NCBI RefSeq assembly: GCF_020906515.1
Contig: NC_085855.1
Coordinates: 1,736,001-1,800,000 of the forward strand
DNA: 64,000 nt
Direction of reading: 5' to 3'
Source: Vanrija pseudolonga
Lineage: Eukaryota; Basidiomycota; Tremellomycetes; Trichosporonales; Trichosporonaceae
Below are positions 35,865-46,901 of the stretch, in pieces (within the stretch, counting starts at the first letter, position 1; every line of letters starts with the position of its first letter). The translations under genes were made by a program, and so were the position numbers. The notes below the pieces were generated by a model. The model did not search any database. It was not told where the DNA came from and saw nothing but the letters and a program-made list of their open reading frames with translations.

Positions 35865-36533
35865 ACGGCAGAGTCGCTGATGTTGTACGCTGGATGTAGT
35901 CTTGCCAAGGAAGCAGAGGGATGCCGATGGCGCTGGTAGCGAGCGTGATGGGCATGGCCTGGAGCGACCGTTGAGCTCATGTAGCGGACTCGGCGCCGCC
36001 CCGAGATCATATCGTCGGGTTTCGGATTGTCTCACCGGAATCCCTCCAGTCTTTACCGTCCTGAACCGCGTTATGCCCTCTCTCAACCCTCTCGTTCACC
36101 GTCAGTAGGCAAACGTACAAGCAGCAGCGCACGATAAAGCCAAGGTCTCGGCGAGCACTGCCTGCCAATACGATGCAGTGCCTGCTCGCCGACGACAGGG
36201 CCTAACGCGTGGGCCAAGTAGGGAAATTATTATGCCGAGGCATGTGTCCGGACCGGTGTTAAGTAACCTCGGGACAACTCTGCCGAGCGAGCTAGGCCCA
36301 GCAGTGGTGTAACTGGCAGTCACATGCTTGCGCAGACGCTCGCTGCCTCGCCTCTCACTCCATCAACTACTCGACCGACTGACGAGTGTACAGCCCGCAC
36401 ACCGATCCGTGGTCCGGGCTTGCAGTGAACCTAACTCCGTTCGAACTGGAAATCGCGCCGATAAGGAGCTACACTGGCCCGTGACGAGCGAGCGAGCTAC
36501 CGATCTGCCGCGCTACCGACCCCCGCCGGCGCC
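35865..36533. other. Upstream region of the second Zn2Cys6 gene
   Basis: 669 bp between two co-directional transcription-factor genes. No gene was recognised. Near 36140-36200 GCCTGC/GCAGGC-type short inverted strings occur, without a clear array. Confidence 0.4.
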
Positions 36534-39131
36534 ATGGACCCAGAGCCGGCAAAGAAGAAGCGCAGGCGCATCCACCTCAACTGCGAGGAGTGCCGGCGGA
36601 CCAAGTCGAAGTGTGGGTTGGGTGCGTGCGGGAACTCACTGACGCGCAGGTAATCGGTCGTGGCCATGCAGCGAGTGTGTCAAGAAGGGTGCGTGAGCCG
36701 TGCTCGAGCGTGTTTGCAAGCGCGCTGACACGCGTAGGCCTTGCGCACATCTGCCCGAACCATGTGTCGAAGGTCTCGCAGCCGAAATCACAAACCATCG
36801 CCGAGCTGCAAGCGCGCGTAAAGCAGCTGGAAGCCGTCATCGCGCGGCACGGCCTCGAGGCCGACTCGATCGCGTCCGATGGCGACGACGAGCAGCCCAT
36901 AACGGGGCGGAACAACACGCTGCCCGGGCCCGGCGCGCCGCAGTCAGCGGTCGACATGGCCGCGATGCTGGGCCACCTCACCCTCGGCAACGGGGGGAGT
37001 AGTAGCAAGCGCTTTGCCGGCATGGGCACGACGGCGTTCTTCCTCGCGTCGCCGGGCGAGAGCGAGGGCACGAGCGACGACGAGGAAGACGAGGGCGTGC
37101 GCCGTGAGGCGATGCGCGAGGAGCTCGCGCCGCCCTGGGGCCGGAGTCGCGGGGTTAGCTTGACCGGCAGGGGGCATCTACCGGGGGTATTGTTGGACAG
37201 GTGTCGCGCGATGCTGCCGTCTAGGCGGGCGGCCAAGGAGATGTTTGACCGGTTCTTCGAGGCGACGAGCTGGCGGTCAGTGGCGCAACGGCAGGTACGG
37301 CTCGCTCGCTAACGCTCGCGCGCAGGATCCAGCCCATGACGCCGGCCTTCTTCGACACTGTCCTCTCAAGCGTGTACGACTCGCCCGAAGGCGCGCACGC
37401 GCACGACCTCGCCGTGCTCTTCGCGATGCAGGCGATGGCGATGCTCTTCGACGCGACAGCAGGGACGCAGTCGGCCTTCCAAAGCGTCGATTACCACCAG
37501 ACAGCGTACAGCTGCCTCGTCGCAGGCAACTTCTACACCGAGACCACGCTGAGCAGCCTCGTGTCCCTGCACCTCCTGGGCTCGTTCTTGATCAACTCGG
37601 ACGACAAGCGCCTCCCGGACGGCATCTTCGCCATCGTCGGCCTCGGCGTGCGCCTCGCGACTATTGCTGGCTACCACCGCGAGCCGGCGCCGGGGAGTAT
37701 GGGCCAGGACGAGCTCGACTGGCGCAGGAGGGTGTGGCATGAGCTGCTAGCGCTCGAGCGCGTCCATGTAAGTGGCGGTGGAACTTGCAGCAAGTGGTGT
37801 CCGCACGCGTTCGCTCTTTCGCTCACGCGTGCTCGTTTTGCAGTGCCTCACCGCGCTCCTCCCCGGCTCGATCGCACCCCGGCACTACGACACCGCGTTC
37901 CCCTCCGACGCCCACAAAGAAGGCTACTTCTTCACCAAGTGGAAGCTCGGGCTGCACATGCAGCGCGTGTTCGACTACTGGTCGACCATCGAGATCGCCG
38001 ACTATCAAGAGGTGCAGGACATTGACGCGGGGCTGAGGAGGTTCCTGCACGACCTGCCGCCGCATCTACGGTGTGCAAGCTTCCCAGCCGAGTCGTTCCC
38101 GCTCGCGCGGCCCGGCGCGCCAGCCGTCGTCGTCTCTCCTGCGCCCGTGGCGACGGTGGCGACGAGCACGTCGGACTACACGAGCACTATCACGCCCGAG
38201 CGCCTCGCGCACCAGCAGTACCGGATGGCGACGCACATCTGCATGGTGTTTTGTAAGTGGCGCGGCGCGTGGTGCCTGCCACCTTGCTGACGCCGCCAGT
38301 CTACCTCCACAGACCGTGCTTCATGCGCGCGCTCAGCATCGGCGGCCACATCGGCGAGCTGAGCGTGCGCACCGTCGTGGAGGTATGCGAGCGCATGCTC
38401 GAGCTCGTGCGGGGTATCCTGTCTTCCGACCACTCGATGTCGCGGTGGTTTGTGAGTGGTGTCTGCTGCCTACGCACATCTCTCTGACGCCCCAGTCCTT
38501 CGCGGCAGACCTCTTCTCTGTCCTGCTGTGCCAGACACTCCTGGTCGTCAAGACGACCGACGCCGCGCTCGCGCAGGCACGGTTCGGCGTGCTGGCGCAA
38601 GGCCTCGCCGTGCTCGAGTGGACGGCGACCGCGTCGCCGAACAGCAAGAACCGCGCACTGGTGGGCCGCACGCGCCGGCTCGTCGCCAAGGCGAAGGAAA
38701 GCCTCGCGCGCTTCCCCAGCATCAATGCGGAGACTACAGCGGCGGGCATCACGCCGGCCGTCAAGACCGAGGTTATCGACGTCGACCTGCTCGAGCTGCA
38801 GGCGCCGCCACTGCTGTACCCCTCCCTCCCGCACCCCGCCCTCCCTGTCCCCGACCACTCGCCGTCGGACGCGTCCTCTGGCGCCGCAGCTGCGCCCTTT
38901 ACGGCCTTCGAGCTCCCCGAGGGGTCGCTCGGCTTCTCGATGCCGACGACCAACGACGCGCAGTTTGACATGTGGCTCGCCATGCTGTTCCCCAGTGGCG
39001 GCGGCGGCGAGGCGCATCCCGCCGTCGTGCCGAACGGTCAAGCCAGCGACGACCTGTTCCTCGACCCCGCTGTGCCGAACGGTGAGCAGGCTGAGGAGCT
39101 GTTCCTCGACCCCACAGCGTGGCAGGCCTGA
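36534..39131 (+). CDS. Zn2Cys6 fungal-specific transcription factor (2)
   Basis: Exons 36534-36612, 36650-36688, 36738-37275, 37326-37767, 37844-38252, 38300-38451 and 38496-39131; 764 residues. Two introns split the cluster, leaving a 39-nt exon. Spliced it reads CEECRRTKSKC, NRSWPC, SECVKKGLAHIC, after a basic KKKRRR start. A linker coiled coil (AELQARVKQLEAVIARH) follows. The fungal_trans region has FFEATSWRIQPMTPAFF, LVSLHLLGSFLINS and GVRLATIAGYHRE. The C-terminus carries two similar acidic hydrophobic motifs, DDLFLDPA and EELFLDPT, which look like activation-domain elements. It follows the first Zn2Cys6 gene on the same strand; the two are not near-identical, so this is neighbourhood rather than a recent duplication. 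Confidence 0.88.
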
Positions 39132-39780
39132 GTGTGGCCTTGCGGTGTCGGCGTCGCGGCATGTAGACTTTGCTCTGTTACCGACGCGTTTGCGGCTACG
39201 CTACGGCTCTGTCCGATCGTCGTCTCGGTCTTTGCCGGCGGCTGCGGCGTGCGGGCGGGCGTGTTTTTTTCAACGTTTGCCCATCCATCCCACCACCACA
39301 GCGGGCGGTGGTGTGTATGTACTTGTACTCTCAATGCATGTATCGAGTGATGCTGGCCGGGCTGCGCTGCATGCTCCGCGCGACCGGACATTCCACATGC
39401 ACGCGACATGAAGTGCCAGTGTCAGTGTCGCCCAGCCAGTGCAGCAGCTACGCGCCGGCCGCGCGCTGATTGGGCGCATCTCTGGGGTTCCGGCACGTCG
39501 GAACGGGGCCTGGGGATGAAGTTCGGGGATGAAGTTCAGGCAGCATGTCGCGACGAGGCAACAAGGGGCCACAGCCGCGGGGTGAAGAGCTCCGAGCGGG
39601 ACACAGCGCGGGGCAGCAGACAGGGAGAGGGAGCAGGCCGCAGGGCCGCTTTCCGACGCAGTAGAGTCAAATCACGACAGCACACCCAGGGACACAACCG
39701 CCTGCCTGCTCGATTATTTCCCCCAAAGTCGACTCGCCCCCCGACTTCTCCATCGCATCATCAACACCACTCTCATTCAA
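39132..39780. other. Spacer upstream of the mitochondrial carrier
   Basis: No gene was recognised. A direct repeat of GGGGATGAAGTTC occurs around 39511-39538. The last 60 bp are rich in C, A and T, as expected of a leader. Confidence 0.4.
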
Positions 39781-42089
39781 ATGTCGGACAAGGTTGTCGC
39801 TACCCCCACGGCCAAGCCGCTGCGTGAGTGGTGCTCGGGAGGGGGTGCATGCGGCGTGCGCTACGCGGTATGCGCTACAATCGGTGCTGCTTGGTCGGCG
39901 CTCTCGCGATCAATCAGCAGCCATCTATCTGCCCATCGTCGCACGACCACGCGACCGCTTGCTTGCTCGCACCCCTCGCGCTCACTTCTCCAAACATCAC
40001 TGACAACCCCCAGCCCTGCCCTTCGGGTACACGTTCGCCGCTGGCGCCATTGCCGGTGAGTCATGGTCGCGGCTACGGCCTCCGAGCGGCTGTGGACAGA
40101 AGCGCGGAGACGCCGAATCCCGCCTGCCGCGCGCCGCGCGGCGAGACGACGAGGTCATGCTGACGAGGGACAGGTGTCACTGAGCTTCTCGTGAGTGTTG
40201 CTGCTGCTGCTGCTGCTGCTGCGTGGTCGCGATCGCTGGCCTGTTGGAGGGCACGGTGTGCCCACGGCCGTCACGCTCAGCGTCGTCACGCGACGCGGGG
40301 ACGTTGAGACGGTGCCTCCGCTTGCTGTTGACCGCCGGGCACGCCGCCCCGCGCTGCACCGAGCGTACCCCGCTCCACCGACAGCGCAGCGCGCGAGACG
40401 CGCACGAACCCCACTGACCGCCGCAGCTCCTGTACCCCCTCGATGTCGTCAAGACGCGCCAGCAGCTCGACACGAGCAAGAACCCCGCGGGCATGATCCA
40501 GACCTTCAAGAACATCGTCACGCAGGAGGGGTGAGTAGGCGTGTTGGTTGGGCTGGCTCTGTATGCTCTGCTCGGTGCGCGGGCTTCCGAGAGCTCGCCG
40601 CGGGATTCCGAACTCTGCCTACGATCCGGGCTCGCCGAGCGGCGCCTCCGTTTTGGCGCGCGCTGTGAGCTCTCTGTTCCCCACCCCTCGCCGCTCAGCA
40701 AGACGGGCAGCTGTACCACGCAGCTGTGCGCTGTGCACTCCGGACACCTCCTTGCCCACTCATCAGGCTGCTCGTCCACCCGAATCTCGCTCGCGAGATC
40801 TCGGGCCGCGCGCCGGCCGGCCGGCGGTAAGCGTCCGGAGTCCCGCTCGTGGGCAGAGCGTGGCTGCCACCACACACATTGTGGACGCGGTCGCGGACGC
40901 GTGCTTGAGGGCAGTGCGCGGGTACGCGGGCACGGACGTGGTGCGCGTGGTGCAGTGGTCGTGTCGGAGGACGCGCCGGTCGCGAGCCGCGAGTTGCAGA
41001 CGGCAGCGAGGGCGGACGCGTTTGGTACAGAGCAGAGCGCGGAGCCACTCAGACCAGACGGGACACCACTAACACCCCAGCCCCTCGCGCCTCTACCGCG
41101 GTATCCTCTCGCCCCTCCTCATGGAGGCGCCCAAGCGTGCCGTCAAGTTCGGCGCCAACGGCTGGTGGGGTGCCCTCTTCACCGACAACGGCAAGAGGAA
41201 GACGACGCAGTCGATTGCCATCTTGACCGGCTGCTTCGCCGGTGCCACCGAGTCGTTTGTCGTCACGCCCTTTGAGCTCGTCAAGATCCGTCTCCAGGAC
41301 AAGTCGTCGACTTACACCGGCCCCCTTGACGTTGTGAAGAAGGTTGTCGCCAAGTCGGGTCCTCTTGGGTGAGTAAACAGTCCGGTGCTCAGTGCTGGCG
41401 AGGGCGCTGCCGAGCAAGGCCGGGGCGGGGTGCTGTGTGCACTGTACCCCTGGCCCGGTCTTGCAGCCCACATCGCAACCCACACAAACTAACCGCCCAG
41501 TCTCTACCAGGGCATGGAGTCGACCTTCTGGCGCCACTGGTGGTGGAACGGCGGCTACTTCGGCTCGATCTACCAGGTCAAGGCCCTCCTCCCCAAGGCC
41601 GAGAACAAGCAGGCCGAGATGATCAACAACCTTGCCGCCGGTACCGTTGGTGGTTTCGTCGGTACCGTCATGAACACTCCTTGTGAGTAGCGTGCGCAGC
41701 GGCACGAAGCCCGTGGGGCTTGAGGCGCCTGAGCTTACAACCCCAGTCGATGTCGTCAAGTCTCGTCTCCAGCTCCACGCCACTGGCGAGTGGTGAGTGT
41801 GGCTGTAGCTGGCAGCTGCCCGCCTCTTTGCAAAGCAGCTGCCCCATATCGAGTCCCACTGACACCCGCAGGACCTACCCCGCTCTCTTCCGCATTGCCC
41901 GAGAGGAGGGCTTCGGCGCGCTCTACAAGGGCTTCGCGCCCAAGGTCCTCCGTCTCGCCCCCGGTGGTGGTGTCCTCTTGCTTGGTGAGTGGCGCCGGAA
42001 CGCTGCGACGACCTCGCCACTGACACACCCTAGTCGTCGAGGCCCTCTCCGCCGTCTTCCGCAAGCAGCTCGGCCCTCCCTACATTTAG
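39781..42089 (+). CDS. ODC1: Mitochondrial 2-oxodicarboxylate carrier (SLC25A21/Odc type)
   Basis: Nine exons: 39781-39823, 40014-40055, 40174-40190, 40427-40530, 41081-41368, 41501-41682, 41747-41792, 41872-41984, 42034-42089; 296 residues, the normal carrier length. Exon 3 is a 17-nt microexon. The three carrier signatures are PLDVVKTR, PFELVKIR and PFDVVKSR. FGYTFAAGAIAGVTELL, WWWNGGYFGSIYQVKALLP and GFAPKVLRLAPGGGVLLL closely resemble yeast Odc1/Odc2 and human SLC25A21, which exchange 2-oxoadipate and 2-oxoglutarate across the inner membrane and serve lysine metabolism. The 5' introns are long for this genome (190, 118, 236 and 550 bp). Assignment to the Odc branch is good; the Odc1/2 label is nominal. 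Confidence 0.9.
40199..40223 (+). repeat. CTG trinucleotide microsatellite in a carrier intron
   Basis: Seven CTG units start about nine bases after the donor that follows the 17-nt microexon. Confidence 0.9.
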
Positions 42090-42514
42090 ATGTTGGTCTA
42101 ATCCAGTGCTATCGTGTCTTTGGTATTGCCGCGGGTCATCGCGGGTGTATTGGCGTGGTATGCAGGTTGTCACCGGGCGTGCGCGCGCGCGTGCGAGCGA
42201 AGCGAGCGCGGGGGGCGGGGGCGGGGGGTTTCCCATGTGAGCACTGATGTAGAGACGATCGCGAGGGCAGATTGCGCGTGGGCGAGCTGAGCGAGTCGCC
42301 TCGCCCGCGGAGGGGCCGCACAGCCGGAGTCGCCGAGGGCTAGACAGCGTGGTGCGGGATAAGCCCGACGCGGCGACGCGAGGGCACCTCTCGGTCTATC
42401 GCGCCGACGAGTTGCTATCGACAGCCGTTCATAGCCGCGACGTTGACGGTGGAGCCTTCGCTGCCCGGGGCGTAGTGACACGGCGACGCGACAGTGCCAA
42501 TCAGGCGGGCGATG

Positions 42515-42729
42515 ATATGGCATCGGCGCAGACAGGGGTGACAATCTCGCTTGTGTTGGGCTCCGCCAGCCGAGCGAGCATCTCGTATCCTGTGAGCGGC
42601 ATCTCGTAAAGCAGCGTCCCATCTCGCATTCACCGCCAAGATCTCGCATCCGGCTGCATGATATGGCATTTCGCTCGCGATGCCATATAACCACTGCAAG
42701 ATTGGAAACGCCACGCGAGGTATATGGCA
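42515..42729. promoter_or_regulatory. ATATGGCAT motifs, including an inverted pair
   Basis: ATATGGCAT occurs at 42515-42523 and 42661-42669, its reverse complement at 42680-42688, and ATATGGCA at 42722-42729. The middle two form a 9-bp inverted repeat with a 10-bp spacer. The set lies about 380-590 bp upstream of the TauD-type gene and could be a regulator's site; no factor is assigned. Confidence 0.5.
42544..42646 (+). repeat. ATCTCG motif array with about 20-bp period
   Basis: ATCTCG occurs at 42544, 42580, 42601, 42621 and 42641 in one orientation; the last four are 20-21 bp apart, two helical turns. The sequence between copies is not conserved, so it is a motif array rather than a tandem duplication. 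Confidence 0.6.
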
Positions 42730-43048
42730 GAGGGAGGTGTCAAGCGGGTGGCGGGCCGAAGGGGGCGGATATAGCGTCGTGCGTGGGGGGGCTGGGCTTG
42801 CAGCTCGGGTAGCCGGGCTGCTGCTACTGCTCGTGCTTGCTGTGCCCTCGCTGGCTGCATGCACGCACGCACGCACGGCGATTACAATCTGCGTGGTGTG
42901 TGGGCGGTTTACCCATTCTGCAGAGAGGCAGCCGGGCCGGGCCGGTAACTGCCGGCCTATGGGCAGCACCTCGGTCTTGTCCGTGGCGGACGTCGAGGTC
43001 ATGTGTTGTTGTCTGTCGTCTCGTCGGCATCGGGGCATCGACGCTGGG

Positions 43049-43056
43049 TATATATG
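43049..43056 (+). promoter_or_regulatory. TATA box of the TauD-type dioxygenase
   Basis: TATATATG, 50 bp before the start codon, in an otherwise GC-rich stretch. Confidence 0.65.
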
Positions 43057-43105
43057 CACGTCGTGTCGGTGACACACTGCAGCGCCCCACACACAGTTAC
43101 CCATC

Positions 43106-44195
43106 ATGACCCTCGAAGCCGACGCGCCACAGCTGACCATCACGCCGCACCACGCGACCTTTGTCGCCGAGGTCTCCGGGGCAGACCTCACCAACCCGAC
43201 CCACGCGCTCGTGGCGGCGCTGAAATCCGCGCTTGCCCAGCACGGCGTGCTCGTCTTCCGCCGCACCGGCTTAACAGACGACACGCACGTCGCCCTCTCG
43301 CGCGCCTTCGGCGAGCTGGACGACGTGACGCCGTACAACAAGCTCGGGCGGATCAACCGGCTAGCCTACGACGAGCTGTTCGACGTGAGCAATGTCGACG
43401 CTGAGGGCGCCATTATCCAGCCCGAGTCTCAGCGCGGGGTGCTAGGGAAAGGAAATACCCTGTTCCACGTCGACTCGGCGTTCAACCCCCGGCGCGCGGG
43501 GTACAGCCTGCTGCTGGCGCACCAGCTCCCGCCCAAAGGCACGGGCGGGGAGACCGAGTTCTGCGATACGCGTACCGCGTGGGACGACCTCGACGGCGCC
43601 GTGAAGGACCGCGTGAAAGACTATGTGTTGTGGCACTCGCAGCACCACTCGCGCCGCCGCGCCAGCCCCGGCCACCCGCTGCTTGACGAGGAGCGGTTCC
43701 TCCCCGAGTCGCACGAGTTCGGGAAGCACAGGCTCGTGCAGGTCCACGAGCCGAGCGGGAGGACAGTGAGTGCGCCGAGAAGGCGTCGGCTCGCGGCGCT
43801 GACGCGCCGCTTGCGCCACAGAACATGTACATCGCCAACCACGCGTACCGCGTCGAATCCCTCCCCATCCCGGAGGGCCAGGCCGAGATCGACCTGCTGC
43901 TAGACCACGCGACGCAGGACAAGTACATCGCGAGCGTGGAGTGGAAGGATGTGGGTGACCTGGTCATCTGGGACAACACGTGTGTGATGTGAGTTGCGTC
44001 GGGTTGGGTTGGGAGTAGGGAAAAAAAGGAGCTCCGCTCGCTCGCTGACGCTCGTTCGTCAGGCACCGCGCAGTCCCCGGCGCGTTCGAGGGCAAGTTCA
44101 AGCGCGATATGCGCCGCACCACCGTGCACGACGGCAGCAGCTACGCTTGGGGGATGAATGAGGTCGGCGCGACGTGGCGCTCTGGGCTGCCGTAG
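43106..44195 (+). CDS. TauD/TfdA-family 2-oxoglutarate dioxygenase
   Basis: Exons 43106-43765, 43822-43988 and 44063-44195; 319 residues. Iron ligands are His and Asp in NTLFHVDSAF and the distal His in MHRAVPGAF; KRDMRRTTVHD supplies the Arg that holds 2-oxoglutarate. LLLAHQLPPKGTGGETEFCD and WDNTCVMHRAV are typical of the TfdA branch. Bacterial and fungal relatives cleave alkylsulfonates, 2,4-D or other carboxylates while oxidising 2-oxoglutarate; the substrate here is unknown. No targeting signal is seen, so it is probably cytosolic. The elaborate upstream motifs and a TATA box suggest strong regulated expression. Confidence 0.88.
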
Positions 44196-44420
44196 CGTGT
44201 GTATGTATGCAGTTCGAGGAAATTGCGTCGCGTTGTGGGGTTGTGGGCAGGCGCTTTGGCAAGGACGCAGTCACACCGACGAGATGCTCGGCGGCAACGC
44301 TCGCCATTTGCTGCCGCCAGCGTGGCGGGTGTAGCTGCCTGCAGCCCAAGGCCCATTCTGCAGCGATGACAATTGGGTTCGTTCTGGCGACGCGACGGAG
44401 AGCCCTGCTTGGGGAGTACA

Positions 44421-44475
44421 GTCAGTCGCCCTCGTCAGTCGCCCTTGTCAGTCGTCCTCGTCAGTCGCCCTTGTC
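44421..44475. repeat. 13-bp tandem repeat between convergent genes
   Basis: GTCAGTCGYCCTY is repeated four times from 44421 at 13-bp steps with a partial fifth copy, in the 391-bp spacer between the dioxygenase stop and the NCBP3-like stop. The rest of that spacer (44196-44586) shows nothing else. Confidence 0.8.
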
Positions 44476-44586
44476 AGCGCCACGCGTTGCATGTATCTGC
44501 AAAGCTGCGGCGTGTCATAGCCCCAGCTCGTCAGTGAATCAGTACCACCGGCGCTCCGCCCATCCGTATACCCCTACAAGATGCAT

Positions 44587-46322
44587 CTACGCCGTCGACC
44601 TCGCGGCGAACAGGTCGTCGAGTTCTGCGCCGTCAGCATGACGCCAAACCCAGCCCAACACCTCACTCACCCTTATCCAAGTCGTCCTGACGCGCGCGCG
44701 GCCGCCGTTCCGGCCTTGACCCACGCTCCCCACGCCTGTCCCCGCCTCCTCGTCGCTCGCGGCGCTCATCTCGCCGCTCGTACACGTCCTCCCCGGCCGC
44801 CCTGGACGCAGCCATGCGCTCCAACTCGGCGTCAAGGTCGTCCTCGCGTGCCCTTCCGCGTGGAGCAGGGCGGTCGTACGGCCGCTCGCGCTCGCGCTCC
44901 CGCCCAATACGGCGCGCAAAGTCGCGTCCCTCGCCCGCCGTGCCGATTCTGTCGCTGAGCCGTCCGCTGTACTCGTCCCGCCCGTACCCCCTGCGTCCGG
45001 ACGCGACCTCCTTGCCGGCCCCGCGCCCGTGGCGCTTGTACCATTCCGACTGGCCGGCCTCCTTTCTCTGCTTCGCGTCGGCCGTGGTCGCATACCGCAC
45101 CGTCACGCGCGCGTGCGGGTCCACGCCCTCGGCGAACTCGAGCGCCGCGGGCTTGGCGAGCGGCGCGAGGTCGAACCGTCCGTGAGCAGAGCCTGTTGGC
45201 TCCCGCCCAGCAGAGAAGCCACCGCGTCCGCGCTTCACCGGCGCGTCCGGGTCTGCGTCGGCGTCGACGGCGGGCGCCTTGGGAGCCTCGTCCTCGTCCT
45301 CGTAGTTGAGCGTCTCGCCGCCCTCGTAGTCGAGCTCCTTCGGCTTTGGCGCCTCAGCGCGCGGGAGCAGGCTCGCGGGGAACTGGAACGCCGCGCGCTC
45401 GAGCAGCGGGTCATCTCCCTCGGTTGGGTCGAAGCCTGCCTTTGACAGCACTGACAGGCCGAGAAGCGCCGCTGCGGGGGTGTGGAACAGGAGCACGAGC
45501 GTCGAGTCGTTCAGCCACTCGATACCTGGGGAGTCAGCGTCGCTGGTGCAGGTGGTACCCACCCATCGGCGTCGCGCCGTACTCGGATGCCCAGGTGAAC
45601 ACCTTGGCCGTGGACAGGTGCTTGATGAGCTCGGAGGAGACGTAGAGCGCGGTGTGGCGGATCGGCGCGGCAGCCGTCTCAGAGATGGCATCGAGCCAGG
45701 GGGTGGGGTCTTGCCTGTCGAGCTCGTCGACGAGGCGAGCGAGGCGCTGGAAAGTGGTGTCAGCGGGTGTGGTCAGATGTCAATAGTGTTCATGGGACTA
45801 TTGATGGGTGGGGCTTCGGTGTTGAGCGGGCACGCGGCGGTACGGCCAGCTCGGAGGAAGGCACGCGAGGAAGGCGAGGAAGGTCACCCACCCTCGAGCT
45901 CGCGCTCGCAGATGAGTCACCCACCGGGCTACCATCCTTCTGCGCGAGGAAGGTCGCCCGCCCACCCACCCCAACGCGCTGCGCGCGAGAAATGTATGCC
46001 ACCACCCACCCCTCCACCCGGCTCCGCCTCCCCTTATGATGCACCCACCCCTCCACCTGCTCCTTCCCTCCCCCACCTGCTCCTTCCCTCCTCCCTCCCC
46101 TTTACTCACCGGATCCCTCCTCAACCTCTCCGCCCCATCGTGGTGAATAACCGCCGGGCTCTCCTCTGCCAAATAAATCTTGTTCTTGCCCATGCGGCCC
46201 ATCAGCGCCGAGACGTGCTCCGGTACTGGCTCGTCGGGCGCGCGGCGGGCGGGAATGTCGTCCAGCGCGCGGTCGAGGAGGGGGTGGTCGACGTCCATGC
46301 TGTCTGCGTCGAGGGCGGACAT
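44587..46322 (-). CDS. NCBP3-like nuclear cap-binding protein
   Basis: Exons 46322-46110, 45746-45563, 45525-44671 and 44624-44587; 429 residues. The central RNA-recognition-like part reads TALYVSSELIKHLSTAKVF, GGIEWLNDSTLVLLFHT and LLGLSVLSKAGFD, matching the conserved NCBP3 core with its IEW-NDS box. TVRYATTADAKQRKEAGQSE resembles the family's second conserved block. The C-terminus is Arg-rich with REDDLDAELER and, across the final 46-bp intron, DDLDKELDDLFAAR, like C-terminal motifs in mRNA-export factors. In animals NCBP3 binds capped RNA with NCBP1 and links to export factors. Intron 1 (46109-45747) is 363 bp and holds the second copy of the dispersed block. Without the last intron the frame would end at 44663. 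Confidence 0.75.
45956..46063 (-). repeat. Dispersed intronic 108-bp block, copy 2
   Basis: It is the counterpart of 33343-33450, one mismatch in 108, lying in intron 1 of the NCBP3-like gene and, like copy 1, in sense relative to its host gene. The block starts 47 bp after the donor here, but 137 bp after the donor in copy 1. On the sense strand it is preceded by GGGAGGGAAGGAGCAGGTGG-type units that repeat its own 5' end. Confidence 0.9.
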
Positions 46323-46901
46323 GGTGGCTGCGGGGTGTGGGGGTGGGGATGGTTGTTGTCGGTCGGTCGACGTTGAGCCCAACCAAACCAACAAAGAAGC
46401 GCGGCGCGAGACATTGGAGATGGTGAGGGAGGTGGAGTGCGGGAGTATTTCCACGTGTGGGCCACGTGCTGCACGTGACTCCGGTGGCGATGCATGGATC
46501 GACCCAGTTGTCCCGCCCCACCGTGCCTTTGGTCGCTGCCTTGGCTGTGCTGCCTGCCTGCAGTGCTTGGTGGTGCGGCGGCGATGCGACAACGACGACG
46601 ACCTGGTCTAACGACGACGACTTGCAAGTCTCTTCATTTCAACCCACGACTCTTTCAACACTCATTGCACAACTGTCACCACCGCAACTCGCACGACTCT
46701 CTTCACTGTACCACACCCCCCATCGCATCACAACTCACGCACTCCACGACACACACACGCACACCACCACTTGTAGCTTTTCATCCGTCCGCCTTCTGCC
46801 CGCATCTCACTCCCCGTGCCCCCGCCCACACCCGCTTGGTCCCCTTTCCACCGCATCACACTACTACTTGACACTACCACCTTAATACCTCTTCATCCAC
46901 C
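46323..46901. promoter_or_regulatory. Shared divergent promoter region of the NCBP3-like gene and SEC9
   Basis: 579 bp between divergent starts. The SEC9 side (46610-46900) is a long C/A/T-rich leader poor in G, with CA-rich runs near 46745-46770. No TATA box was recognised. Confidence 0.5.

Noticed and set aside
33091-39131. The two Zn2Cys6 genes as a recent tandem duplication
   Set aside because: Exon structures and sequences differ throughout; only the family is shared.
42415-43356. 313-codon minus-strand frame
   Set aside because: It overlaps the TauD gene in antisense and its promoter; no motif is present.
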